Source: Bradyrhizobium sp. DOA9 (GTDB lineage Bacteria; Pseudomonadota; Alphaproteobacteria; Rhizobiales; Xanthobacteraceae). Taken from it: a stretch of 64,000 bases of DNA. Positions within the stretch are counted from its first letter, which is position 1; every line of letters starts with the position of its first letter. The notes under the pieces were generated by a model. That model did not search any database. It was not told the origin of the DNA and worked only from the letters and a program-made list of their open reading frames with translations. Shown one piece after another: positions 16,056 through 24,260 of the stretch. The stretch is from NCBI RefSeq assembly GCF_000617845.2, contig NZ_DF820425.1, positions 5,586,741 through 5,650,740 on the forward strand, written 5' to 3'. A program made the translations under genes and the position numbers.

Positions 16056-16709
16056 ATGGCCGACCTCACCCTGACCACCTTCAACTGGGTTCCCGAACCG
16101 CCACGTGGTCTCGTGCGGGACTTGCGCGTGCGCTGGGCCCTCGAGGAGGCCGCCTTGCCCTATCGCGTCGCCAGCACCCAGTTCGACGACCGCGGGCCTG
16201 CGCACCTGGCGCACCAGCCGTTCGGCCAGGTGCCGTGGCTGACCGATGGCGACATCTCGATCTTCGAGACCGGCGCGATCCTGCTGCATCTCGGCGGCCT
16301 CAGCGAGAGGCTGATGCCAAACGACCCAAGCGGCCGCACTGAAGCGACGGAATGGGTGTTCGCGGCACTCAATTCGGTGGAGATGGCCAGCCTGCCCTGG
16401 GGCATGTCGAAATTCATGGGACATCCGACCGACACGGCGGCGTGGAAATTCGTAAACGACTTCCTCAAGCTCAGGCTGAGGCGTCTCGAGCCGGTGCTCG
16501 GCAGCCGCGAATGGCTGGCCGGCTCCTTCTCCATCGCCGATATCCTGATGGCAGACGTGCTGCGCGTGGTCGATCGCTTCGGCGGGCTGGCGGACAGTCC
16601 TGCCTGCCGCGCCTACGTCGCGCGCGCCACGGCCCGCCCGGCGTTCGCCAAGGCGCACGCCGACCAGATGGCGCATTTCGCTGCGGCGGATCAGGCCCGC
16701 GGCGCGTGA
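16056..16709 (+). CDS. Glutathione S-transferase family protein
   Basis: 217-residue cytosolic GST. Seen: an N-terminal thioredoxin-like half with RVRWALEEAALPY, the cis-Pro region GQVPWLTDGD and the glutathione-binding FETGAILLHL. A helical C-terminal half with GSFSIADILMADVLR (the N-capping/SIAD motif) follows. The start is the ATG after GGAG. Conjugation substrate unknown. It may share regulation with the divergent small barrel protein. Confidence 0.88.
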   Translation: MADLTLTTFNWVPEPPRGLVRDLRVRWALEEAALPYRVASTQFDDRGPAHLAHQPFGQVPWLTDGDISIFETGAILLHLGGLSERLMPNDPSGRTEATEWVFAALNSVEMASLPWGMSKFMGHPTDTAAWKFVNDFLKLRLRRLEPVLGSREWLAGSFSIADILMADVLRVVDRFGGLADSPACRAYVARATARPAFAKAHADQMAHFAAADQARGA

Positions 16710-16784
16710 TGTGCCTCACACAATCGATCCTGTGCTTGGCATAGAGTCGCCGGCACCGGAAGGACCGAATTCGAAAGGTGACAC

Positions 16785-16937
16785 ATGGTCCGCATCGAAT
16801 ATCTCAAGCGACAGATCGCCCGCGCCGAGCGGCTGGCCAAGGCCATCCTCGACCGGCAGACCGCCGAGCGCCTCCAGGCCTACGCCGCCGAATGCCGCGC
16901 CGAATTGTCGGAGCTGACGCTCAAGACCGCCGCGTGA
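16785..16937 (+). CDS. 50-residue helical small protein (hypothetical)
   Basis: A very short gene with a good ribosome-binding site (GAAAGGTG 5 bp before ATG). Product: MVRIEYLKRQIARAERLAKA at the N-terminus, then an amphipathic, Ala/Arg/Glu-rich helix with no breaks, ending ELTLKTAA. The heptad-like pattern suggests a coiled coil or a nucleic-acid or protein-binding adaptor. No family recognised. Confidence 0.6.
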   Translation: MVRIEYLKRQIARAERLAKAILDRQTAERLQAYAAECRAELSELTLKTAA

Positions 16938-16953
16938 GGCGGGCTGGTGCGCG

Positions 16954-17310
16954 TTAGACCAGCTTCAGGGGCGCGTCAGCGACGACACGAAGATCGATGC
17001 TGCCGATCAACGCCGAACGCCGCGCCTCCGCAGCACTGATCGCCTCGTCCGTCTGTCGCAGCGTCGAGACGTTCGAGCCGAGCGAGACGATTCCGCCGAG
17101 CACGAGCGCGATCGATCCGAGCGCTGCGGTCTGACCGAAGCCAAACAGCCCGAGGATCGTCACCACCAGCAGCGCCGCCCCGCCCCCGATCGCGATCTTG
17201 GACGCCAGGATGTACTTCCGGCAGCGCTCGGCGATCTCGGCGAGCTGCTGGATCCGGACTTCGATGTCGGAGATTTCGTCGACTGGATCGTCTTCGATCA
17301 TTGGATTCAA
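16954..17310 (-). CDS. Two-transmembrane hypothetical protein
   Basis: 118 residues. Seen: an acidic N-terminus with a helical segment (DIEVRIQQLAEIAERC), and two adjacent hydrophobic segments (IAIGGGAALLVVTILGLFGF and ALGSIALVLGGIVSL). A C-terminal helix TLRQTDEAISAAEARR follows. No family recognised. It lies just downstream of the Fic gene on the same strand (46-bp gap) and could belong to that transcript. Confidence 0.65.
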   Translation of the reverse strand: MNPMIEDDPVDEISDIEVRIQQLAEIAERCRKYILASKIAIGGGAALLVVTILGLFGFGQTAALGSIALVLGGIVSLGSNVSTLRQTDEAISAAEARRSALIGSIDLRVVADAPLKLV

Positions 17311-17356
17311 GAGCTAGGAGCTCGGTTGCGGATGGAGGGTCGCCGCCAAATACTTC

Positions 17357-18028
17357 TTAGTCAGGCAGCTTGCCACCAACCGATTTATAGAATTCCGCGA
17401 GCTGGTTCGCTAAGAGTGAAGCTAACAGCTCTTCCATCTTCGAGACATCGATCCGGCCACCGTCGCGAAAGGCCAAATCGGCCGCATCCAAAGCATCGAA
17501 ATAGGGCTTTCGGTTCTCGACGATTTGATCCGGGATCGTCGGCGTCCCCGGCAAAAGTACTCCGGCCCGAACTGAAAGCACAACGTACGATACGATTCGG
17601 GAGGTACGGCCATTTCCATCCGCGAACGGATGAATCCAATTTAGCCGCCACATGACATAAGCCGCGAGGTGGATCGGCGTACTGGCTTCCCAATGTTCAT
17701 TAACGTAGTCGCACATGTCCTCAACGAGTTCGGGTACCAGATGTGCGCCGACGGGCTCATGCTTGCTTCCCTCGATAGCAACGCCACCGGGGCGGTAGTT
17801 TCCGGCATAGGAGCTGATGCCTGCCAAAGCCTCTCGTTGCAAGCCAAGCACGAGTGAGGGACGGAGCTTGAATGAGCCCCGCTCAATAGCCGCCTGGATC
17901 GCGCCAATAGCTGCGTCGTACTGGCGGAACCCATTCCGCGCTTCGGCTGCGGCCTTTTCCTGAGGATTTGTAATCAACTCAGGTTCGAGCGCACGGCTAT
18001 CGCGCCGTTCGCGCTCTTCGCTTGTCAT
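17357..18028 (-). CDS. Fic/DOC-family protein (putative AMPylator toxin)
   Basis: 223-residue Fic-domain protein that would transfer AMP (or another nucleotide moiety) from ATP to target hydroxyls. Seen: the intact catalytic motif HPFADGNGRTSR at residues 133-144, with catalytic His133 and the anion-binding GNGR, and an upstream flap region around ISSYAGNYRPGG. No autoinhibitory S/T-x-x-x-E-G/N motif is obvious in the protein, which fits a class needing a separate antitoxin. Its ATG overlaps the stop of the preceding small gene by 4 bp (ATGA), so the two are translationally coupled. The target is unknown. Confidence 0.88.
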   Translation of the reverse strand: MTSEERERRDSRALEPELITNPQEKAAAEARNGFRQYDAAIGAIQAAIERGSFKLRPSLVLGLQREALAGISSYAGNYRPGGVAIEGSKHEPVGAHLVPELVEDMCDYVNEHWEASTPIHLAAYVMWRLNWIHPFADGNGRTSRIVSYVVLSVRAGVLLPGTPTIPDQIVENRKPYFDALDAADLAFRDGGRIDVSKMEELLASLLANQLAEFYKSVGGKLPD

Positions 18029-18273
18029 TTCTCTTCCTTGGCCAACTTCTCGGCCTCACGGTCCACCATTTCGCGCGTAATGAGCGCATTCTCGAAATGG
18101 GTATTGCCGTACACGAAACTGCGCCGCTGCTCCTCCCTGTGTTCCGGGGACGGATTGGCGGTCTTGGCAGCTTCGATGAGCTTCTTGAGAGCTTCTGTCA
18201 TGACCCTAATATAGTCGAGTCCGTTCGGAGGCACCATGCGGATTTGGTCGAAAAGCGCCTGTGAGTCCTTCAC
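18025..18273 (-). CDS. Small VbhA/FicA-like protein, putative Fic antitoxin
   Basis: 82 residues with a GTG start that overlaps the pccB stop (GTGA), and a stop that overlaps the Fic start (ATGA). Seen: a helical region VMTEALKKLIEAAKTANP, then RRSFVYGNTHFENALITREM and a charged helix. By eye, NTHFEN aligns with the S/T-x-x-x-E-G/N inhibitory motif of VbhA-type antitoxins, with Asn in the usual Ser/Thr position. The antitoxin role is inferred from size, motif and coupling. An internal ATG at MVPPNG is an alternative start. Confidence 0.7.
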   Translation of the reverse strand: MKDSQALFDQIRMVPPNGLDYIRVMTEALKKLIEAAKTANPSPEHREEQRRSFVYGNTHFENALITREMVDREAEKLAKEEK

Positions 18274-19802
18274 AACGGCAAATTGTCGTGCTTCTTCGCC
18301 GGCATTTCCGTCTTCTTGTCCTTCAGCATCGCCAGCGCCCGCGCGATGCGCTTCCGGGTCGAGTGGGGCATGATGACGTCGTCGATATAGCCGCGCTCGG
18401 CGGCGATGAACGGGGACAGGAAGCGGTCTTCGTATTCCTTGGTGCGGGCTGCGATCTTGTCGGGGTCGCCGATGTCACTGCGGAAGATGATCTCGACCGC
18501 GCCCTTGGCACCCATCACCGCGATCTGGGCGGTCGGCCAGGCGTAGTTCATGTCGGCGCCAATCTCCTTGGAGGCCATGACGTCGAAGGCGCCGCCATAG
18601 GCCTTGCGGGTGATGATGGTGACGAGCGGCACGGTGCATTGCGAATAGGCGAACAGGAGCTTCGCGCCGTGCTTGATCAGGCCGCCATATTCCTGGGCGG
18701 TGCCGGGCAGGAAGCCCGGCACGTCGACGAAGGTGACGATCGGGATGTTGAAGGCGTCGCAGAAGCGGACGAAGCGGGCCGCTTTCCGCGAGGCGTCGCT
18801 GTCGAGCACGCCGGCCAGCACCATCGGCTGGTTGGCGACGAAGCCGACGGTGCGGCCGGCTATGCGGCCAAAGCCGGTGACGATGTTCTTGGCGAAGGCT
18901 TCCGCGATCTCGAAGAAGTCGCCCTCGTCCACGACCTTCAGGATCAGCTCCTTCATGTCATAGGGCTTGTTCGGATTGTCGGGGATCAGCGTGTCGAGCG
19001 ACATGTCGACCCGCTCGATGTCGTCGAAGCTCGGCCATTCCGGCACGCCGTCGGTGTTGTTGGAGGGCAGGAAGTCGATCAGGCGACGCATCTGCAGGAG
19101 CGTCTCGACGTCGTTCTCGAAAGCGCCGTCGGCGATCGAGGAGCGCGTTGCGTGCACCGAGGCGCCGCCGAGTTCCTCGGCGGTGACGACCTCGTTGGTG
19201 ACGGTCTTCACCACGTCGGGGCCGGTGACGAACATGTAGCTGGTGTTCTTCACCATGAAGATGAAGTCGGTCATCGCCGGCGAATAGACGTCGCCGCCGG
19301 CGCAGGGGCCCATGATGACGGAGATCTGCGGGATCACGCCCGAGGCGAGCACGTTGCGGCGGAACACGTAGGAATAGCCGGCGAGCGCGGCGACGCCTTC
19401 CTGGATGCGGGCGCCGCCGGCGTCATAGAGGCCGATGATGGGCGCCCGCGCCTTCATCGCCATGTCCTGCAACTTGGTGATCTTGAGCGCGTGGGTCTCG
19501 GACAGCGAGCCGCCGAACACCGTGAAGTCCTTGGCAAAGACAAAAGTCTTGCGGCCGTTGACGGTGCCCCAGCCGGTGACGACGCCGTCGCCGGGCACCT
19601 TGGTCTTCTCCATGCCGAACTCGGTAGAGCGGTGCTCGACGAACATGTCGAATTCCTCGAACGATCCCTTGTCGAGCAGCAGCTCGATGCGCTCGCGCGC
19701 CGTCAGCTTGCCGCGGGCGTGCTGCGCCTCGATGCGCTTCTCCCCGCCGCCGAGCTTTGCGCCGGCACGACGATCTTCAAGGGCGTCCAGGATGTGTTTC
19801 AT
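18270..19802 (-). CDS. pccB: Propionyl-CoA carboxylase beta subunit (carboxyltransferase)
   Basis: 510 residues, the usual length for PccB. It transfers the carboxyl group from carboxybiotin to propionyl-CoA, giving methylmalonyl-CoA. Seen: the N-terminal carboxyltransferase half with ARGKLTARERIELLLD and the acyl-CoA oxyanion region YDAGGARIQEGV. The C-terminal half has FVDVPGFLPGTAQEYGGLIK and ITRKAYGGAFDVM. The biotinylated alpha subunit is not in the window. It ends in a 4-bp overlap with the putative antitoxin gene, an unusual arrangement. Confidence 0.92.
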   Translation of the reverse strand: MKHILDALEDRRAGAKLGGGEKRIEAQHARGKLTARERIELLLDKGSFEEFDMFVEHRSTEFGMEKTKVPGDGVVTGWGTVNGRKTFVFAKDFTVFGGSLSETHALKITKLQDMAMKARAPIIGLYDAGGARIQEGVAALAGYSYVFRRNVLASGVIPQISVIMGPCAGGDVYSPAMTDFIFMVKNTSYMFVTGPDVVKTVTNEVVTAEELGGASVHATRSSIADGAFENDVETLLQMRRLIDFLPSNNTDGVPEWPSFDDIERVDMSLDTLIPDNPNKPYDMKELILKVVDEGDFFEIAEAFAKNIVTGFGRIAGRTVGFVANQPMVLAGVLDSDASRKAARFVRFCDAFNIPIVTFVDVPGFLPGTAQEYGGLIKHGAKLLFAYSQCTVPLVTIITRKAYGGAFDVMASKEIGADMNYAWPTAQIAVMGAKGAVEIIFRSDIGDPDKIAARTKEYEDRFLSPFIAAERGYIDDVIMPHSTRKRIARALAMLKDKKTEMPAKKHDNLPL

Positions 19803-19942
19803 TTGCTCCCGCCAGTTCTTAAGTGATGGGCGGGTTCTAACACGGCATTTTGCGGGCCGGAAAGCCGCTTTCGCCGTCGCAGGGCTGCCTTGCCGCAGCG
19901 GGAAAGCGCAAGGAATTACAAAGTTTTGTCCGGGAGACGAGG

Positions 19943-20347
19943 ATGACGGAAGGAACGGCCGAGACGGGCGCTGCGACAGGCGGCGTCAACATCCTGCTGC
20001 GGCTGGAGGGCCTGACCCTGTTTGCGGGGATGGTGACGCTCTATGCGGCCTGGGACGGGTCGTGGCTGGTGTTCGCCCTGCTGTTCTTCGTGCCCGATCT
20101 GAGCTTCCTGGCCTACCTGTCCGACGCCAGATTCGGCGCGATGGTCTACAACGCCGCCCACAGCTACATGGCGCCGGTGGCGCTGCTGACGCTGGGCTTC
20201 GGCCTCGCCTCGCCCCTTACCCTGTCCATCGCCTTGATCTGGCTTGCCCATATCGGCATCGACCGGGCGCTCGGCTACGGCCTGAAATATTCCGCCGGGT
20301 TCGGCTTCACCCATTTGGGGCGGATCGGGCGGCAGAAGGACGCCTGA
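19943..20347 (+). CDS. DUF4260 family membrane protein
   Basis: 134 residues with about four hydrophobic segments (LTLFAGMVTLYAAW; WLVFALLFFVPDLSFLAYL; VALLTLGFGLASPL; LIWLAHIGIDRALGYGLKY). The ending GIDRALGYGLKYSAGFGFTH and the overall pattern match DUF4260. Start placed at MTEGTAE after GGGAG. Function unknown. Confidence 0.82.
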   Translation: MTEGTAETGAATGGVNILLRLEGLTLFAGMVTLYAAWDGSWLVFALLFFVPDLSFLAYLSDARFGAMVYNAAHSYMAPVALLTLGFGLASPLTLSIALIWLAHIGIDRALGYGLKYSAGFGFTHLGRIGRQKDA

Positions 20348-20494
20348 CCTGAAATTCGGCAGCCCGGCAGGTTGACCGGGTCGACCGATTCAGGCTTGCT
20401 CAGGGCGATCAGGCGCCGAATGTTGCGTGAGCCCAGTCGGTACGGCGATGATCCTCATGGCCCGGCTCCCGCATCAGCAACTGGCATCACCGAG

Positions 20495-21091
20495 ATGTCC
20501 GCGACGGTCGTCCCCCTGCCGCCGAACCCAGCGTCCGAAACCATCGGCTTCCTGCGCCGCATGGCTGGCATGGTGTCGGGGCGGAACGGCGAGATGCTGC
20601 TGCGTGCAGCCGGCATGATCGAGCAGCTCGGCCAGCGGGCGATGTCGGCCGAGCGGTTCTATCATCAGGCGCAGGAAGAGAGCACGCACAACGCCGAGCT
20701 GCGCGAGTCCGCCGAACTCGCCTCCGACGCCATGGTCGGCCAGATCGCGGCGCTGCGGGCGCAGCTCGCCGAGCTCAGCGCGGCGACCGCAGCCGAGCGC
20801 GCCGCCTTCGATGCCGAGCGCGGCAAGCTGCTCGCGCTGATGCAGCATGCCGAGAGTCATATCGGCAAGCTCACGACGGAGCTCGACAGCTTGCGCGCCT
20901 CCGTCGACAGCTTCAACGAGACCGTGGTCTCGGTGCCGATCGAGGTGCTGCGGCTGGCGCGGACGCAGTTCGATTATCTCTCCACCGGCTTTGCCGGGCG
21001 TGGCGACGTGATCTCGCAGGCCATGAGCGAGATCGGCGGCTTTGCGATCGACCGGGTGCTGACGGCGAAGAAGACGGGCGACAAGGGCTGA
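20495..21091 (+). CDS. Coiled-coil hypothetical protein
   Basis: 198 residues from MSATVVPLPP. Seen: a helical N-terminal part (GFLRRMAGMVSGRNGEMLL) and a long Ala/Glu/Leu-rich coiled coil (QIAALRAQLAELSAATAAER; ESHIGKLTTELDSLRASVDS). The C-terminal region is GRGDVISQAMSEIGGFAIDR. No transmembrane segment or enzyme motif. A longer start 41 codons upstream is possible. Could be a structural or division-associated protein, without direct evidence. Confidence 0.65.
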   Translation: MSATVVPLPPNPASETIGFLRRMAGMVSGRNGEMLLRAAGMIEQLGQRAMSAERFYHQAQEESTHNAELRESAELASDAMVGQIAALRAQLAELSAATAAERAAFDAERGKLLALMQHAESHIGKLTTELDSLRASVDSFNETVVSVPIEVLRLARTQFDYLSTGFAGRGDVISQAMSEIGGFAIDRVLTAKKTGDKG

Positions 21092-21438
21092 GACCGCCGC
21101 GCGTGTCGACTGAATAACTCCGGTGAAGGAGTTCTTGCAGGCGCGGCCCAAGCCGGGACAAGCGCGTCTGTTCGGGACGCCGGCGCCACCTACTCCGTCA
21201 TTGCGAGGCACCGGGTCCGCGCAAAGCGCGGCCCGATGACAGGCCCCGCGAAACAATCCAGACTGCCACTGTGGGAGACTCTGGATTGCTTCGTCGCAAC
21301 AGCTCCTCGCAATGACGTGGCGAGAGCTGCGCTCGCAATGATGCGTGGAGAGAGCCGCGCTCCCTATTGCGAGGCTTGCGGCAGGCTTGGCACCTCCTTA
21401 CCCGGCCGCACCATCTCCTTGGCCAAACGAGATTCGGC
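21092..21438. other. Intergenic region between coiled-coil gene and beta-lactamase gene
   Basis: About 350 bp between convergent genes. It is mainly occupied by the R1 repeat; I see no supported gene in the rest. Confidence 0.6.
21196..21317. repeat. Dispersed palindrome family R1, copy 4 (extended)
   Basis: Ends CGTCATTGCGAGG / CCTCGCAATGACG, inner arms ACAATCCAGA / TCTGGATTGC, and an extra GC-rich stem CCGGGTCCGCGC...GCGCGGCCCG like copy 3. Confidence 0.85.
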
Positions 21439-22257
21439 TCAGATCGCGCCGATATCGGCAAGGCAGGCTTGTGTCAGGCTCATGCGGGCCTCGATATGGC
21501 GCGGCTCCTTGCAATCGATATTGAGCGCGAACACGGTATGCGCCTCGCCCTTCTCGGCCCAGCCGACCATCCAGCCGAGCGACGGTTCGCCGCGCTCGGC
21601 GCCCAGGAGGCCGGATTTGGCGCGGATGATGCCCTCGCCGACCTTGGTCACCGGCAGAATGTCGGCGACGAAATCCTGGCTGCGCTTTGAGATCGGCAGC
21701 GCGCGGCGGCGCAGCCGGTCGACGAAATCGACTTGCTCGACCGGGTCGATGCGCAAGGCGCCGGTGAGCCAGAACTGGTCGATGCCGCCGCCGATGTCGC
21801 GATTGCCGTAGTCGAACGCCTCGACATATTTTTGCATGCGCGCCTCGCCGATGCGGCGCGCGATCTCCTGATAGACCGGCACCGCGCTCACGAGGATCGC
21901 GCTGCGCAGCGTGTGATTCTTGTTCCAGGCCTCGATCGGGCGCTTGACGCCGTCCCAGGGAAACACGTCCTTGTCGGGGTCAGCGACCACACCGGTCTCG
22001 AGCGCAATCAGCGCGTTGGGAATCTTGAAGGTCGAGGCCGGCAGCTTGCCCTCGCCCGAGCGCTCCTTGTCGCTGGCGACGATCAGATAGTCCTCGACCT
22101 TGTAGCCGACGAACGTGCCTGACGTGCCGAGATCGGCGAAGCGCTTTGCGAGCGTGTCGCGGATTTCATTGCGCGGCGGCGCGACATGGGCGCGCGCGCG
22201 TGAAGGCAGGATCGCGGTTGCGGCGAGGAGGCCGAGAGTGGAACGGCGAGTCAGCAA
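21439..22257 (-). CDS. Class D (OXA-type) beta-lactamase family protein
   Basis: 272-residue serine beta-lactamase of class D type, exported. Active-site motifs seen: STFK with Ser75 and the lysine (normally carboxylated) Lys78; SAV at 124-126; YGN at 150-152; KSG at 214-216, where most OXA enzymes have KTG. WMVGWAEKG follows. The N-terminus MLTRRSTLGLLAATAIL looks like a twin-arginine signal. All catalytic residues are present, so hydrolysis of beta-lactams is plausible. A BlaR-like or peptidoglycan role cannot be excluded, but it has no sensor domain. It is last in a minus-strand run after fliK-fhlB, with a 73-bp gap. Confidence 0.9.
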   Translation of the reverse strand: MLTRRSTLGLLAATAILPSRARAHVAPPRNEIRDTLAKRFADLGTSGTFVGYKVEDYLIVASDKERSGEGKLPASTFKIPNALIALETGVVADPDKDVFPWDGVKRPIEAWNKNHTLRSAILVSAVPVYQEIARRIGEARMQKYVEAFDYGNRDIGGGIDQFWLTGALRIDPVEQVDFVDRLRRRALPISKRSQDFVADILPVTKVGEGIIRAKSGLLGAERGEPSLGWMVGWAEKGEAHTVFALNIDCKEPRHIEARMSLTQACLADIGAI

Positions 22258-22330
22258 AAGCGATATCCGTGACAGTGAAAACCAGCGCGACCATGCAGCC
22301 GCTAAGTGTTGAAACGATGACAGGTTGTTT

Positions 22331-22594
22331 TTACCGCCCCCGGCCCGACAGCCGCAGCACGAACACCAGCACCTCGGCGACGGCCTTGTAGAGATCCGGC
22401 GGGATTTCGTCGCCGAGCTCGACCTTCGACAGCGCGCCGGCCAGAACCTCGTTCTCCTCGATCGGAATGTCGTGCGCCTTGGCGATCTCGACGATCTTTT
22501 CGCCGATCGTGCCCTTGCCCTTGGCGACGACGACGGGCGCGCCGGATCCTTTCTCGTAATGCAGCGCGATCGCGAGCTTGGACGGATCGCTCAT
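22331..22594 (-). CDS. FhlB-like protein (FlhB C-terminal domain homologue)
   Basis: 87 residues matching the cytoplasmic C-terminal domain of the flagellar export gate FlhB (ALHYEKGSGAPVVVAKGKG; IPIEENEVLAGALSKVELGD; IPPDLYKAVAEVLVFV). The membrane domain is missing, as is the NPTH self-cleavage site. Such stand-alone FhlB proteins can support export-substrate switching. Its start overlaps the fliK stop by 4 bp (ATGA), matching a joint role in hook-length and substrate specificity. Confidence 0.88.
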   Translation of the reverse strand: MSDPSKLAIALHYEKGSGAPVVVAKGKGTIGEKIVEIAKAHDIPIEENEVLAGALSKVELGDEIPPDLYKAVAEVLVFVLRLSGRGR

Positions 22595-24204
22595 GTGGCG
22601 CGATCCAGGAAGTGGCCGGCGCGGGCCGGTGCCGGTGGCGGCGGCGTGCCGTCGCGGACGACGATATCGCCGGGCTTGAGCTCGGCCTTCGTCAACGCCT
22701 GGCTGAGCTCACCGATGCCGGCGCGGAGCTGCTGCGCGGTCGCCGGCCGCTCCGCCCACATCCGGACGAAGGTCTTGTCGCCGTTCAGCGTGATGAGCGC
22801 ATGCACGGGTCCGGCCGGCTCGACATTCAGCGAGAAGCGCGCGCGCCAGGTGCGCTTGGCGGGATCGGAGGACTCATTGCCGCCATCGCGCGAGATCTCG
22901 AACTGCGCCATCGCGGTGCCTTGCGGGGTCGCGAACGGGATTTCGAAATTCCACTGCGGCACGGCCGGATCGGTGCGGTGGCCGCTGGCGTCGGTGCGAT
23001 CGGGAAGCGAGGCAATCTGCAACAGCGTCTGCCGCGCGATCGCGGCATCGGTGTCGTCGAGCAGACGATGCACGGTCGCAGCCAGCGGCGTGTCCGGCGC
23101 GAGCGACGGCGCGGCGATGGACTGCGGCGCCGGCAGTGCACCGCGGACCGGCGGAGGTGTCGGGTGTGCGGCAGCCTCGAAGTTGTGGGCATCCGGCACG
23201 GCCTTGTTGGAGCCCGGCACATTGCCGGTCAGGCGCGGCAGGTTTTCCGTGACCTCTTGCAGCAGGCTCGCGGCAAGGCCGGCGGACATGGTTCGCGGCA
23301 CCAAAGCTTGCGCATGGTTGCCCGCCACATCAGCCAGCACGGCGGCAGCAAGCGCACCGCGCGTCAATTGCGCCGGTTGGGCGGCTTCCGCATCGGGCGA
23401 CGGCGACGCCGCCTGTGCCGTCCCGCCCGCCAGCGCGGAGGCTGCGGTCTGCGTCGTGGCCGCGGCACTCGCCGGCAGCGACGCACCTTGCGCAGTTGCC
23501 TGCGGCGCGCCGGAGGTCGATGCCAGGGTCTGGCGCAACACCAGCAGAGCGGCCTTCAGGTCCGGGATCGCGCCGGAGGACGGCGTCGTGCCTGCGGCCA
23601 GTGAGGCCTCGAGAAACAGTCCGGACTTCTGGAACGCGGATTCGATATCGCCGCCGTCGAGGGCGGTGTCGAGCGGCGTCTGCTGCGCCAGCACGCCAAG
23701 CATCGCCTGCTTCAGCCCTGCGGGCAGATTGCTGCTCGTCACGACGGAGGCCAGGTTGGCAAACAGCGGCGCCTGGCTGCCCTGCTTGGTCGCGGCCTCG
23801 GCGGAGGCCGTTGCGACGGCGGCCTGCTCGGACGGCGTCAGGCTGTTCCGTGCCGCGGCCACCGACGGCGCCAGCGGCGGGCTCTCCACCAGCGAGGCCG
23901 CCCGCGGCGTCAGCGTGACCTGGTCGCCCGCCGCCTCGCCCGCCCCGCTCATGACCGCGAGGCGAATGGTGCCGTTGTTCTGCGAGACCGCGAGCTGGAG
24001 ATTCTGCCCCGGCGTCAGCGTCACCTCCGACATCACGTCCATCGACAGGTTGGCGATCGCGATCCGCACCAGATTGTCGGCGAGCACGCTGACCACCCTG
24101 GCATCGACGACACTGCCGGCTTGCAGCACGAGATCCGGCGTCGCCGCATCAGCCGGGCGGCTGGGGGCACTGACGGGAACGATGGAGGTGACCGGCGTCG
24201 GCAT
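22591..24204 (-). CDS. fliK: Flagellar hook-length control protein FliK
   Basis: 537 residues. Seen: an N-terminal part with DLVLQAGSVVDARVVSVLAD and VTLTPGQNLQLAVSQNNG, then a long Ala/Ser/Thr/Pro-rich ruler-like middle. A conserved C-terminal Flg_hook domain follows (WNFEIPFATPQGTAMAQFEI; FSLNVEPAGPVHALITLNGD; LRAGIGELSQAL). It acts as hook ruler and triggers the FlhB export switch. Start MPTPVTS chosen; an upstream extension is a GC-rich open frame. Other flagellar genes are not in the window. Confidence 0.87.
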   Translation of the reverse strand: MPTPVTSIVPVSAPSRPADAATPDLVLQAGSVVDARVVSVLADNLVRIAIANLSMDVMSEVTLTPGQNLQLAVSQNNGTIRLAVMSGAGEAAGDQVTLTPRAASLVESPPLAPSVAAARNSLTPSEQAAVATASAEAATKQGSQAPLFANLASVVTSSNLPAGLKQAMLGVLAQQTPLDTALDGGDIESAFQKSGLFLEASLAAGTTPSSGAIPDLKAALLVLRQTLASTSGAPQATAQGASLPASAAATTQTAASALAGGTAQAASPSPDAEAAQPAQLTRGALAAAVLADVAGNHAQALVPRTMSAGLAASLLQEVTENLPRLTGNVPGSNKAVPDAHNFEAAAHPTPPPVRGALPAPQSIAAPSLAPDTPLAATVHRLLDDTDAAIARQTLLQIASLPDRTDASGHRTDPAVPQWNFEIPFATPQGTAMAQFEISRDGGNESSDPAKRTWRARFSLNVEPAGPVHALITLNGDKTFVRMWAERPATAQQLRAGIGELSQALTKAELKPGDIVVRDGTPPPPAPARAGHFLDRAT

Positions 24205-24260
24205 CTCGGCAGCCCTAGGGGAGTGCCGGCTACCGTAACCGCCGCCTCGTAAACCTCTCG

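Noticed and set aside
3724..21317. R1 palindromes as a CRISPR array
   Set aside because: The copies are kilobases apart, differ in length, and have no spacer regularity or cas genes.
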